Positions 28,744-37,781 are shown, counted from the first letter of the stretch. The stretch: DNA of 64,000 nucleotides from Mesobacillus subterraneus (GCF_020524355.2 NZ_CP129019.1:2976001-3040000); one strand, 5' to 3'. Notes: generated from the letters alone by a model not told the origin. Program-made: numbers and translations.

Positions 28744-28801
28744 ATCCCCTCCTATTTTTATGGCAATAACGGTACTACATTGCCTAAAACATGGAGGGGA
28801 T
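28744..28801 (+). promoter_or_regulatory. Leader hairpin that buries the ribosome-binding site of the gene at 28806
   Basis: ATCCCCTCC (28744-28752) is the exact complement of GGAGGGGAT (28793-28801), which contains the Shine-Dalgarno sequence. Between them TTTTA/TAAAA (28756-28760/28785-28789) and GGCAAT/ATTGCC (28762-28767/28779-28784) continue the stem, giving about 20 base pairs with an 11-base loop. The start codon follows five bases later, and there is no T-run, so this is not a terminator. Confidence 0.6.
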
Positions 28802-28805
28802 TTCT

Positions 28806-29123
28806 ATGATGGGAATCTATTTGATCAATGAAAAGATTCATATAAACGGACAATCACAAAATGAGAGTGTTGACATCCAGCAAGCAGCCCTGCTTGATTT
28901 TATGAATAAAGAAAGGGTAGCTCCTGTAAAATTAAATCCTTATCAATTAAACGAGCATTATACGATTCCACACGCTCTGCTCTATGATTTAAAACTCCAT
29001 AAAAAGCAGATTGACTGCCTGTTCATCTACTCCAATGAGTCTATCGAAGATTTCGCTTTATCCTATCCTGCAAGATGGCTGATCATAAAGAGTTATTTCG
29101 ACCGGATCTTGACTGTGACATAA
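28806..29123 (+). CDS. Conserved hypothetical protein, 105 residues
   Basis: No family recognised. Begins MMGIYLINEKIHINGQSQ and contains a helix-rich middle (LLDFMNKERVAPVKLNPYQLNE) and a C-terminal strand/helix stretch ending KSYFDRILTV. No signal or membrane segment. GGAGGGG lies about six bases before ATG 28806, and that site is the 3' arm of a strong hairpin, so translation is probably controlled. It stands alone between the 85-residue membrane protein and a convergent gene remnant. Confidence 0.6.
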   Translation: MMGIYLINEKIHINGQSQNESVDIQQAALLDFMNKERVAPVKLNPYQLNEHYTIPHALLYDLKLHKKQIDCLFIYSNESIEDFALSYPARWLIIKSYFDRILTVT

Positions 29124-29152
29124 ACTAGTAAAAAGGATGCTGCAGGTTCAAG

Positions 29153-29245
29153 TCAATAGCCTTCTGTCCCGCCAAATGCGATACAGTAGCCATCAAGGCC
29201 CTTGATGGCAAAGTCCTTCCAGGGTCCATTCTTTTCATCAACCAA
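29153..29245 (-). pseudogene. Remnant of a VOC/glyoxalase-family gene
   Basis: Thirty codons ending in TGA encode GPWKDFAIKGLDGYCIAFGG, which resembles the last strand of vicinal-oxygen-chelate (glyoxalase/bleomycin-resistance) proteins. The remainder of such a gene is missing: the STAND regulator gene ends 13 bases upstream. This suggests a deletion that removed most of the old gene. A competing short reading frame (ATG 29238) with AGGAGG exists, but its sequence is featureless. Confidence 0.5.
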
Positions 29246-29257
29246 CCTCCTGTAAGT

Positions 29258-32200
29258 CTACTGATTTTGTCCTTCAATAATCATCTCATACATATGCTTT
29301 GTTGGTTCCAGCGGGGTGACTCCCAGTTCTTCCTCCAGTACTTCACTGCATTTTTTATACCACCGGATAGCTTGCGGACGATTGTTCTTCCGATAATAGC
29401 AGAACATCAGCAATCGGTAGGCCTCCTCCCATGTTCTGTCCCTGTGGAGGATTTTTTGGCACCAATGAATGGCAGAATCATAGTTTTCACGCCTTACATT
29501 CAGCTGCGCCAGCTTCTCCGCACTTCGCAAAAAATAAACAAGCAGCTGTTCTCGCTCATTGAGGCACCAGTCCTCATACCGTCGTTCGGGAAGATAATCC
29601 CCATTATATAAATTCAGGGCACCCTCTAGTTCTTCCATTGATTTTTCCGTGTTCTTCTCTTCAAGTCCGGATTCTGCCCATTCTTCGAATATTCGCGAGT
29701 CCAGTTCAATTGCTGCATGAGGGTTTATTCCGTATCCCGATCCTTCCCTGATAATGAAAAATGGGGTGGATCTCGCTTTGCGCGCAGGCTCAAGAACATT
29801 ATTCAAGGCATTCAGGGCAACTTTAAAGTCTCTGTCTGCATTCTTTTCCTCATGAGTTGGCCAAAGAATCTGGAAAATATCTTCCTTCATCAGGAACTGG
29901 CTCCTCTTTGTCAAGAATAGCTGGAAAAGCTCTTTCGCCTTTCCTCTCTGCCAATCCCTTTCCTCCACTTCCCTGTCTCCAAGCCAGAGCCGGAATTGGC
30001 CAAGCGTTTGGACCCTTAATGAATAGCCGGGATGGGCACTCAGGCTCGGAATCTTCAAATCCTCCAACAACTTCTCAGCGTATCCAGGGGCTATTGATTG
30101 CTTTACCGCTTCAATGAGCATAGGTGCGAACACCTGCAAGTCCCGCGGCCCAAATGTCGTCCGCTTTTTCAGGAAAAATTCATATCCGCCTGTTTTCATC
30201 AATTTTAAAAAGCTTGAAAATGCTAATTTGAATTCTTCATCTTCATTTAATGAAAAATAAAAATAGGACTTCCAAAACGACAGCAGCATTCGCCCATATT
30301 CATCACCACACTGGTTGATCAGCCCCTCTGCTTTATGAAGGTTCTCGCTCGCCTCCCTGTGCCTGCCATTATAAATTGACGCAATCGCGAGGCAAAGCGT
30401 TATCAGTGCTGAAAGCCAGATATCCTTCACCTGTTCTGTTTCAAGCAGTGCCTTTCTCCCCGCCTCAGCAGCCCTCTCATATTCACGCCTTGAGCCATAA
30501 AGAATGCACAGTCCCATCAGCGGTTCAGCCTTCCCGCGTTCGATGCTCAAACGTCCCATGATATCAAGTGCCGTTTCATAGCATTTTTCAGCAAGTGTGA
30601 GATTATATTGTTCTATCAGCTGGACTGCATGGACCATCCTGATCCATCCGCAAGCTTCCACAAATGGAGCCTGGATATCAATCCCATACTGGATGCCTGA
30701 TTGAGATAAAGTCTTTGCTTTCATTCCATTGCCTGTAAAAGCTTCAATCAGTGCCAGCAGCAGATCTGTCTCTCTGTGTGATTGCGGCAAATGCAGTTTG
30801 TCATCCAGATGACCAATCGCCTTTGCATCTGTTAAAATTCTTCTCGTTTCTTGGAATCGGCCGGTCCTCAAATATAGCCGGGCTTCCAGGTTTCCATCCT
30901 CAATATGGACCCCCATCGACCTTGCCCGTTCAATCCACCTTTCTGCTTTTAATGCCTGCCCGGAATTGATCAGGTTTTCAGCAAGAAGGCGATAAAGCCT
31001 TCCTGTTTCCTCCGCGGGAGCATCAAGCATCGCCGCTTCCCGAAGCTCTATTGCCTGAGCTAAAATGCGTTCAGCTTTAAGCGGCTGGATCGTATCAAGA
31101 TAAATTTTCGCTTTGCCTTCTAGAGCCTTGCTTTTCCATTCTGCATTCCCAATCCTGTCAGCTGTCTGTATTGCCTGCTCATAACACGATTCCGCTTGCT
31201 TGTACAATGAGCGGTAACGGTAAACCTCACCTTCTAGAAACAAAAGTGAACAATAGCGGCTTTTATCTTCCAGCGGGATTTTCGCAAGCCGCTCCTGCAA
31301 ATTCTCGAGCTTGCCCATTTCGAGAAGCTCCATCCCCTGTTCGTCCATAATCGCTGCAGCAGCGGTGAATTGGCCAATTTTCTCATAGCAGTATAATGCC
31401 TCTTCCCACTGCCCCCTTTTTTCAAAATAATGGGCACTACTCATCATTAATACTCTGTATTGACCAGGCTGGCTCGTGATCAGTCTGGTCTCGAGGAATT
31501 CGCGAAAAAGGGCATGATACCTGAACTGGCTTTCTCCTATCTGCTGGATGAACAAATTTTTCGCGGTCAGCTGCTGCAGCATCTGGATGGAACCGTTCAT
31601 ACCGAGGATATGATCGCATATATCCGTACTTAGTTCTTCAAAGATGCTTGTCTGTTCAAGGAATTGCTGAATCATGAGAGGCTGTTTCGAAAACACTTCA
31701 TAAACCAGGTATTGAAACAAATCCTCAAGCGACTTTGCCGGCTCTGCCAGAAGATCATCCAGACTTTTCAAGTGAGGGAGCTGCTGAGCGATCATTCCAA
31801 TTGCAATGACCCACCCTTCTGTAATTTGATACAACTGGTCGAGCTGTTCGTCACTGATAGCAAGCTGATAATAATCAGAAAGAAGCAGTTCAATCTCTTC
31901 TTTGCCAAAAATCAAATCTGCCTTTGAAATCTCATTCAATTCATTCCTGGCATTCAACTTCGCAAGGACTTTCCAACCAGGCTTCGTCCTGGTTGAAATG
32001 ACAAGATGGAGATGTCCGGGCATATGCTCCAGCAGTTTTTCCAACCAGACATTGATATGGTAGGAATGTTCGATTGCGTGAAAATCATCAAGGATGACAA
32101 TGATTTTCTCAGGTATTTGGAGGGTTTCATTGATAAAAAGCGAAGAGAGCATACTAAGTTCCTCTTCTCTTATATAACGGTCCATTTTTTTCATATAAGT

Positions 32201-32500
32201 AATTAACTCATGGCCAAAATCCGGGAACAAGGTTTGAATCGAGGCTGTCAAATAGGATAGAAACGGAAGAATATCATCATCGGAAGAAGTGATTGTGTAC
32301 CAGCAGCATGACTGGCTCTCATCCTTGACATGCAAGGCCAGTGCCGTACTCTTGCCATAACCTGCGCCAGCCTGAATAATGGTCAGCGCTTTTTCAGAAA
32401 CCGCTTTCATTTTTCTTGATAATTTTGCTCGTCTTATCCATTGCTCCTGTAAGCCAGGAACAATTAATTTTGTTTTGATCAATGGCAATGTTCCCTGCAT
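29258..32500 (-). CDS. Large STAND ATPase transcriptional activator with C-terminal BTAD/SARP-type domain
   Basis: 1080 residues. The N-terminal NTPase has Walker A AGAGYGKST at 44-52 and a Walker B-like IIVILDDFHAIEHS near 133. A long TPR-like helical region follows (~residues 350-820). The C-terminus carries an OmpR-like winged-helix segment (LGQFRLWLGDREVEERDWQRGKAKELFQLF region) and a bacterial transcriptional activation domain. This MalT/SARP-like build senses an inducer through the TPR region and activates transcription. It is the only regulator near the livK/KAS III operon, on the same strand, and is a candidate activator of it (inference). Confidence 0.82.
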   Translation of the reverse strand: MQGTLPLIKTKLIVPGLQEQWIRRAKLSRKMKAVSEKALTIIQAGAGYGKSTALALHVKDESQSCCWYTITSSDDDILPFLSYLTASIQTLFPDFGHELITYMKKMDRYIREEELSMLSSLFINETLQIPEKIIVILDDFHAIEHSYHINVWLEKLLEHMPGHLHLVISTRTKPGWKVLAKLNARNELNEISKADLIFGKEEIELLLSDYYQLAISDEQLDQLYQITEGWVIAIGMIAQQLPHLKSLDDLLAEPAKSLEDLFQYLVYEVFSKQPLMIQQFLEQTSIFEELSTDICDHILGMNGSIQMLQQLTAKNLFIQQIGESQFRYHALFREFLETRLITSQPGQYRVLMMSSAHYFEKRGQWEEALYCYEKIGQFTAAAAIMDEQGMELLEMGKLENLQERLAKIPLEDKSRYCSLLFLEGEVYRYRSLYKQAESCYEQAIQTADRIGNAEWKSKALEGKAKIYLDTIQPLKAERILAQAIELREAAMLDAPAEETGRLYRLLAENLINSGQALKAERWIERARSMGVHIEDGNLEARLYLRTGRFQETRRILTDAKAIGHLDDKLHLPQSHRETDLLLALIEAFTGNGMKAKTLSQSGIQYGIDIQAPFVEACGWIRMVHAVQLIEQYNLTLAEKCYETALDIMGRLSIERGKAEPLMGLCILYGSRREYERAAEAGRKALLETEQVKDIWLSALITLCLAIASIYNGRHREASENLHKAEGLINQCGDEYGRMLLSFWKSYFYFSLNEDEEFKLAFSSFLKLMKTGGYEFFLKKRTTFGPRDLQVFAPMLIEAVKQSIAPGYAEKLLEDLKIPSLSAHPGYSLRVQTLGQFRLWLGDREVEERDWQRGKAKELFQLFLTKRSQFLMKEDIFQILWPTHEEKNADRDFKVALNALNNVLEPARKARSTPFFIIREGSGYGINPHAAIELDSRIFEEWAESGLEEKNTEKSMEELEGALNLYNGDYLPERRYEDWCLNEREQLLVYFLRSAEKLAQLNVRRENYDSAIHWCQKILHRDRTWEEAYRLLMFCYYRKNNRPQAIRWYKKCSEVLEEELGVTPLEPTKHMYEMIIEGQNQ

Positions 32501-32558
32501 GTAATCTCCGCCCTATTTTATAATGGTCTTATTAGTTTAACATGAACGAAATAAAAAA

Positions 32559-32580
32559 AGACTCGAAAAATGACGAGCCT
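32559..32580 (-). terminator. Intrinsic terminator of the signal peptidase gene
   Basis: A 7-bp stem with one G-U pair (AGGCTCG / CGAGTCT on the minus strand) is followed by TTTTTTT, about 25 bases past the stop codon. Confidence 0.8.
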
Positions 32581-32603
32581 TTCCGCTTCTCTATATGTAT
32601 GGC

Positions 32604-33158
32604 TCAGAACGATACATCCATTTCCTCTAGCTGCCAGTATCTGAGATTAACCTTGCCAACGACCTGCTTTTCTGAAATGAAACCAAACTGTCTGCTGTCC
32701 CAGCTCCCAAGACGGTTATCACCAAGGACAAATAGTTTTCCTTCAGGCACGCTTTCAGCCCCTGTTAAGTCCTGAAGCGTAAAATCGCCAGTCAAGTAGC
32801 CCACTGGGGATTGGTTGCGGTACTGATCCAAGAATGGTTCCTCCACCTTTTTGCCATTGATGAATAGCCTATCCTCTCGATATTCAACTTTATCGCCTGG
32901 CAGGCCGATGACCCTCTTCACAAAGTCCTCATCCTCATTGGCATGGAAGACAATCACGTCAAATCTTTCGAGATTTTCTGTCTCATATCCAAGCTTATTG
33001 ACAACGACTTTATTCCCATCTTCCAGTGTAGGAAGCATAGATTCCCCTTCAACTACATAATTGGAAAAAAAGAAGATCCTTATAAAGATAAAAATGATCA
33101 TTCCGAGAGCAAAAGCCTTGATCCATTCGAGCCCTTCCCTTTTCACGATTTCTTTCAT
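32604..33158 (-). CDS. sipV: Type I signal peptidase (SipV-like)
   Basis: 184 residues with one N-terminal membrane anchor (residues ~14-33). The catalytic Ser40 is in VEGESMLPTL and Lys81 in DFVKRVIGLPGD; boxes VLGDNRLGSWDSRQFG and GKVNLRYWQL complete the family signature. It removes signal peptides from secreted proteins at the outer face of the membrane. B. subtilis has sipV next to yhjE exactly as here, hence the symbol, although paralogue assignment rests on synteny. Confidence 0.85.
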   Translation of the reverse strand: MKEIVKREGLEWIKAFALGMIIFIFIRIFFFSNYVVEGESMLPTLEDGNKVVVNKLGYETENLERFDVIVFHANEDEDFVKRVIGLPGDKVEYREDRLFINGKKVEEPFLDQYRNQSPVGYLTGDFTLQDLTGAESVPEGKLFVLGDNRLGSWDSRQFGFISEKQVVGKVNLRYWQLEEMDVSF

Positions 33159-33185
33159 CGACTTCCTTCACCACCTGTTATCCTG

Positions 33186-33805
33186 CTATCTGTCATTATC
33201 GTCTTTTCCTACACTCATATTCATTTTTACTTCAATTCTTTTGCCGATATACCACAGAATGGCAATTACTGCGAGAACGATCGCAGTCCGCGCCGGATTG
33301 GTGATCAATGAACGAATATCATAACCTACGAAACTGATGGTAAAGATCATCACCATTTTCCCTGTTATCATGCGAGCGATGCATGTATTACCATACTTAT
33401 TTTTGAAAGCCCTGCAACAATATTGACGAGGGCAGATGGAGTAAAGGGAAAGCACAGCAACAGGAATATCGGGCCAAACCCGTGGCGTTCTATCCAATTC
33501 ATCCCCTTCTGGACTTTGGGGTGACGCTGTAAAAACCTTAGGATCCGTCCCTGGCCATACGTGCGAAAAATCAAGAAAACGAGCAGAGCACCGAGAACTG
33601 CTCCAGTCCAGGAAAATAGAAACCCAAGCCACAGCCCAAATGCGTTCGCATTTGCCATAACAAATAGAAACAATGGCAGGAAAGGCAAAAAAGCTTCCAG
33701 CATCGGCAGCAAAATTCCTGGAATTGGGCCAAACGATCGGTATTGGTTGAGCAAATCCATAATGTTTTCGATTGTAAACCATTCTTTCAATAATTCTACA
33801 TCCAT
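33186..33805 (-). CDS. yhjE: TVP38/TMEM64-family membrane protein YhjE (one-base deletion in this sequence)
   Basis: About 206 residues after correction. MDVELLKEWFTIENIMDLL opens the protein; the SNARE-associated/DedA-like core includes GILLPMLEAFLPFLPL and FGPIFLLLCFPFTPSALVNIVAGLSKISM. The frame then hits a stop after a few codons; restoring one G at 33391-33392 gives SMGNTCIARMITGKMVMIF and continues to the stop at 33186. AAGGAGA precedes ATG 33805 by six bases. It lies upstream of sipV. Such proteins are implicated in lipid movement or membrane homeostasis, but the specific role is unknown. Confidence 0.78.
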
Positions 33806-33896
33806 TGAAATCTCCTTGTCCAAAGCACTCGGTAATCAGGACTGGGCAGAGTTCTGATTACCTTATCGTATTTACCTCTTAGAAATAATTGTACAC

Positions 33897-33915
33897 CCCA
33901 AATTCTTAATTTGGG
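33897..33915. other. Hairpin downstream of the LCP gene
   Basis: CCCAAATT and AATTTGGG with a 3-base loop. The T-rich tail is on the plus strand, where no gene ends; on the minus strand the stem follows the LCP gene without a T-run. May be a weak or inverted terminator. Confidence 0.35.
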
Positions 33916-33933
33916 TAATTTTTTACAAGTTAT

Positions 33934-34872
33934 CTATTTTGTTAAAAATTCCTGCAGCGCGGCCCTGTTTTCTTCAAAGTTTATCGCCAATACTAGTCCT
34001 GCACCGCTCACCCGCTGGTTCTCAAACGAGCCTTCAACAGGAATCCTCAGTGTTTCGATATTCCGATTATCCTTCGAAATCAGCCCTTTTCCCATAAATA
34101 AAATATCGCCTGTATCCATATTGGTATTGATAAACGGCGTAAGTACCCCCACTAATTTAGGCAGCTTTGGCAGTGTCTGAATGCTCGCGAACTGCTTGCC
34201 GACTTCCTTTATGACATTTTGCTGGCGTTCTACACGGCCAAAATCACCGACTGCATCCTGGCGGAACCGGACATATCCAAGCAAATGTTTTCCATCCAGT
34301 CTTTGCACACCTGGTTCCAGTGTGACACCAATTCCCTCTGACATCTTCTTTTCAACATTGACTTCAACCCCCTCTGGGAATGCTTCATCAACCAGATGGA
34401 CAAACCCTTCAAAATCGACGATTGAATAATATTGCAGGCTTACATCAAAGTTTTCCTTTATTGTCTCCCTCAATAGTTCCGGGCCGCCAAGCGAAAACGC
34501 AGCATTGATTTTATTCATCCCGTGTCCCGGAATCTCCACATAAGTATCCCTCATGATTGAGGTTAATTTATATGACTCTGTATCTGGATGATAACTGGCG
34601 ATCATGATTGTGTCTGAACGCGATGTTTCCTTTTCTCTAGCATCGCTGCCAATCAACAGGATATTCGTGAGACCATTCCGGTCGCTCTCACCATTAAATT
34701 TGTACACCTGTTTATTCTCATTTGCTGTCTTCTCAGATTGATTTACCCCCGAACGGTACTGCATATAGGAATATAGCGCAACCGCTCCTACAATAAGGAG
34801 TAGCAGGAAAAAAATGCTCGACCATCTGATCCTCTTTTTACTTTTTGTATGTTGATGCCTATCAGATCTCAT
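33934..34872 (-). CDS. LytR-CpsA-Psr (LCP) family cell-wall glycopolymer ligase
   Basis: 312 residues. Basic N-terminus, single membrane helix at ~16-38, then the extracellular LCP domain: NILLIGSDAREKETSRSDTIMIASY (the Asp/Arg set that grips the polyprenyl pyrophosphate), MRDTYVEIPGHGMNKINAAF, and YVRFRQDAVGDFGRVERQQ. Enzymes of this family attach teichoic acids or other glycopolymers to peptidoglycan. Resembles the LytR/TagU group, but which paralogue it is cannot be settled. GGAAGGG precedes the ATG. Unlike its neighbours it is not part of the conserved yhjD-yhjE-sip order and is inserted within it. Confidence 0.88.
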   Translation of the reverse strand: MRSDRHQHTKSKKRIRWSSIFFLLLLIVGAVALYSYMQYRSGVNQSEKTANENKQVYKFNGESDRNGLTNILLIGSDAREKETSRSDTIMIASYHPDTESYKLTSIMRDTYVEIPGHGMNKINAAFSLGGPELLRETIKENFDVSLQYYSIVDFEGFVHLVDEAFPEGVEVNVEKKMSEGIGVTLEPGVQRLDGKHLLGYVRFRQDAVGDFGRVERQQNVIKEVGKQFASIQTLPKLPKLVGVLTPFINTNMDTGDILFMGKGLISKDNRNIETLRIPVEGSFENQRVSGAGLVLAINFEENRAALQEFLTK

Positions 34873-35079
34873 TCGAAAAACCCTTCCGATTTATAAGTAT
34901 TGATGAAAATTAAAATTTATTAAGTCATTATTGTTAACTTGTTGCTTTTGCGATGTTTTGATTCATGTCGGTCTGGTTGATTAACAATATGGATAGTAAA
35001 GCAGCACATTATTACTATTTTCCTTCTTTACCTATAACCTTAAACTTAAACTTATCTGGAGAAATTTTCAAAAATAAAA

Positions 35080-35102
35080 CCGCGGCATAGCTCATGCCGC
35101 GG
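35080..35102 (-). terminator. Intrinsic terminator of the S9 peptidase gene
   Basis: Perfect 9-bp stem CCGCGGCAT/ATGCCGCGG with a 5-base loop and TTTTATTTTT downstream on the minus strand. Confidence 0.85.
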
Positions 35103-35120
35103 GTATTAGTTTGATTTTTT

Positions 35121-37103
35121 TTACAAATGGCTATTGAACCAATCGACGATTGATGCCAAGCGGGCTAGACGGAGATTAGGCTTTCCGCTTCTTGAGAGCT
35201 CATGGTTGGATTCTGGGAATCGGATAAACTTCGTTTCTTTTCCCTGTCTCTTCAAGGCGATGAATAGCTGTTCTGCCTGTTCGATTGGGCAGCGATAGTC
35301 CTTTTCGCTGTGAAGAATCAATAATGGTGTATTGATCTTATCCACATAGGCGATAGGTGAATGCTTCCACAATGTTTCAAGATCGCTTAGGTCAGCCTGA
35401 ATCTGCCATTCTGTAAAATAATACCCGATGTCACTGACGCCATAAAAACTGATCCAGTTTGATATAGAACGCTGAGTGACGGCTGCCTTGAATTTGTCAG
35501 TGTGTCCGACTATCCAGTTTGTCATGAATCCGCCATAGCTGCCGCCGGTCACTCCTAACCGATCCTTATCAATGAAATCGTATTTCTCCAGCGCGTACTC
35601 GACCGCGTCCATCACATCCTGGTAATCTCCGCCGCCATAATCACCTCTCACAGCATTGACGAAGTGCTGCCCGTAGCCATGGCTGCCGCGTGGATTAATG
35701 AAGAGGACTCCGTACCCTTCTGCCGCCAGGACCTGGAACTCATTGAAATACGAGTTAGCATACATGGCATGCGGTCCCCCATGAATCTCGAGAATGAGCG
35801 GATACTTCTTACCTTCTTCATATCCGGCCGGCTTTATGATCCAGCCATTTAATTGTGTGCTGTCACTGGCCTCGAAAGATATTTGCTCTGGCCGCGATAA
35901 AGTGACCGACTCCATAACCTTTTCATTTACAGAGGTCAGTTGTTTTATTTCTCCAGTGGTCACCTCAAGCTGGAACAGTTCCCCCGGGAGAACTGGATTG
36001 CTGATCGCTGCGACAATTCTCTGGTTTTTACGGTCCAGTGTGTACCCATATACATGCTGCTCATCAAGAAGTGCTGGATACACTTCCCCAGCAAGGTTTG
36101 CAAAGTATAAAGCAGTATTTCCCTGGTCGGTCGCAAGGAAATAGAAGCTCTCACTATCTTCCCCCCAGATCAATCCAGGGCTGTGAGCTCCCTGATGGAA
36201 ATCTGCAGCAACAGCGTCTCCAACAAGGATATCCATATTCTCTGTGACACATTGGATATTTCCAGTCTCGAGCTCCTGTATCCAAACCTGGGTTAACGTT
36301 GCATTCTCAAACTCTCTCTCATGCCCAGTATAGCCAAGGTATTTTCCGTCAGGTGAGAAAACTGCATTGCCGAAGTACCCATTACCGTTTGTGAGCTTAG
36401 TTTTGTGCCCTGTTCCGATATCCATCAGCCATAAATCACTTTTGAACGAAAAGTCGCGTTCAGGTGACTCATCAGCCGCCAAAACGAGACTTTTGCCGTC
36501 AGGAGACCAGCACTGCAGAAGGTAGTCTGATTCGCCTTTTGCCACTAATTCAGCCTTGCCATCTGTAAGATTCACGATGTCTGTCTGCTTGTATTTTCCG
36601 TCCCAGAACCCAGCTGCATCTGATTTATATTTCATTTCCTGTGCTACGAACGGTTCAAGCTTCCCTTCATCCTTCTTTTCCTCCTCTTTTGCAAGCAAAT
36701 CTTCATTAGGTTTCAAGGATACGGAGCAGGCGATCCTTTCTCCATCCGGAGACCAGACGGGACCATTCGCACCATTCCTGAAATCAGTAGCTTGCCTTGC
36801 TTCGCCGCCAGCAGCATCCAGCACAAATATCTGGTTCTTGCCGCTGCGGTTCGAAACGAAAGCCAGCTTCGTTCCATCCGGTGACCATCTTGGGGAATGG
36901 TTGCGACCTTCACCGTAAGTCCATTGCTTCGGCTCGCCGCCTTCTCCAATGTCAATTATGTATAAATTAGAGGCATAATCATTCTTTATCCCCAGCATCT
37001 CTGTCTGGACAAATACACACTTCTTTCCATCTGGTGATAACTGAGGGTCCGTAACGGACTTTAATTCAAATAAATCTTCAGCTTTAATAAATCGTTTTTC
37101 CAT
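35121..37103 (-). CDS. S9-family serine peptidase (acylaminoacyl/oligopeptidase type)
   Basis: About 660 residues: an N-terminal seven-bladed beta-propeller with repeated SPDG..LA/LGY phrases (residues ~20-400) and a C-terminal alpha/beta hydrolase. The catalytic Ser is near residue 522 in GGSYGGFMTNW, the Asp in LHSEKDYRCP and the His in FPESNHELSRSG. It should release residues from short peptides in the cytoplasm; no signal peptide. ATG 37103 (MEKRFIKAEDLF) is preferred, since AAGGATGG lies nine bases before it, over the ATG four codons upstream. Confidence 0.9.
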   Translation of the reverse strand: MEKRFIKAEDLFELKSVTDPQLSPDGKKCVFVQTEMLGIKNDYASNLYIIDIGEGGEPKQWTYGEGRNHSPRWSPDGTKLAFVSNRSGKNQIFVLDAAGGEARQATDFRNGANGPVWSPDGERIACSVSLKPNEDLLAKEEEKKDEGKLEPFVAQEMKYKSDAAGFWDGKYKQTDIVNLTDGKAELVAKGESDYLLQCWSPDGKSLVLAADESPERDFSFKSDLWLMDIGTGHKTKLTNGNGYFGNAVFSPDGKYLGYTGHEREFENATLTQVWIQELETGNIQCVTENMDILVGDAVAADFHQGAHSPGLIWGEDSESFYFLATDQGNTALYFANLAGEVYPALLDEQHVYGYTLDRKNQRIVAAISNPVLPGELFQLEVTTGEIKQLTSVNEKVMESVTLSRPEQISFEASDSTQLNGWIIKPAGYEEGKKYPLILEIHGGPHAMYANSYFNEFQVLAAEGYGVLFINPRGSHGYGQHFVNAVRGDYGGGDYQDVMDAVEYALEKYDFIDKDRLGVTGGSYGGFMTNWIVGHTDKFKAAVTQRSISNWISFYGVSDIGYYFTEWQIQADLSDLETLWKHSPIAYVDKINTPLLILHSEKDYRCPIEQAEQLFIALKRQGKETKFIRFPESNHELSRSGKPNLRLARLASIVDWFNSHL

Positions 37104-37274
37104 TTCGAGAGCCATCCTTCCAAAGTAAATTGTTTCCTTTATATTTCGATAACAGAAATAAATCTCCTGCTTTTACTTCAATGTTTTTCTGAAGAAAGCC
37201 AACAACCCACCAGCACTGCAAGTTTCCTTTTTTTTTGGAGAAGATGATAGTGGGAGGAAAATTTTTTACCCCTC

Positions 37275-37303
37275 TTGAAATTCTCCTCAAAATCCAGTAC
37301 GAT
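37275..37303 (+). promoter_or_regulatory. Sigma-A-type promoter of yhjD
   Basis: TTGAAA (37275-37280) and TACGAT (37298-37303) with exactly 17 bases between them, about 45 bases before the yhjD start. Confidence 0.55.
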
Positions 37304-37349
37304 AATTACGAACAAGTGTTCTTATTTTATTTTGAAGGGATAGAGCAAA

Positions 37350-37781
37350 ATGACAAGGATTCCTGACAAAGACCGCGATATTATGGAGCAGGCCATCTAT
37401 TTGCCGATGGTACTGGTCGTGCTCAATCGGGACCTTTCTGTCGTTGAAAATAGTCCATTTAAACTGAAGAAGCCTTATTTGGAGCTAATTGAAGAAACAA
37501 TGAAAGCAGTCCAGAAAGAACTCGCCATAGTGAAAAGCTACCTCAAAAAGAATAACCTTAAGGTTGAAGAAGTAAAACGAGATGACGCCTTCACCATGTT
37601 CCTCTTCATCTATAAAGGCTACGAAGAACAGCATAACTACTTCAATCCCCGCATCCGCAACAAAGTCCAGGAATTGATGATCCACTACCTATTCAAGCGG
37701 TTTAAGACAGCACAAAAAACGCAAGCGCCTCGTTCTGCCCCGACAAGCGCTGGAGGGCCTGACAGTGAAGTCGCTTTTTGA
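37350..37781 (+). CDS. yhjD: YhjD-like protein with a C-terminus encoded by the dispersed repeat
   Basis: 143 residues. The first ~120 (IPDKDRDIMEQAIYLPMVL, PFKLKKPYLELIEETMKAV, FLFIYKGYEEQHNYFNPRIRNK) resemble B. subtilis YhjD, a sporulation-associated protein of about that length. From codon ~124 the frame runs into repeat copy B and the last ~20 residues (QAPRSAPTSAGGPDSEVAF) are repeat-encoded. The element has therefore replaced the original stop codon. Function unknown. AAGGGAT lies before the ATG. Confidence 0.75.
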   Translation: MTRIPDKDRDIMEQAIYLPMVLVVLNRDLSVVENSPFKLKKPYLELIEETMKAVQKELAIVKSYLKKNNLKVEEVKRDDAFTMFLFIYKGYEEQHNYFNPRIRNKVQELMIHYLFKRFKTAQKTQAPRSAPTSAGGPDSEVAF

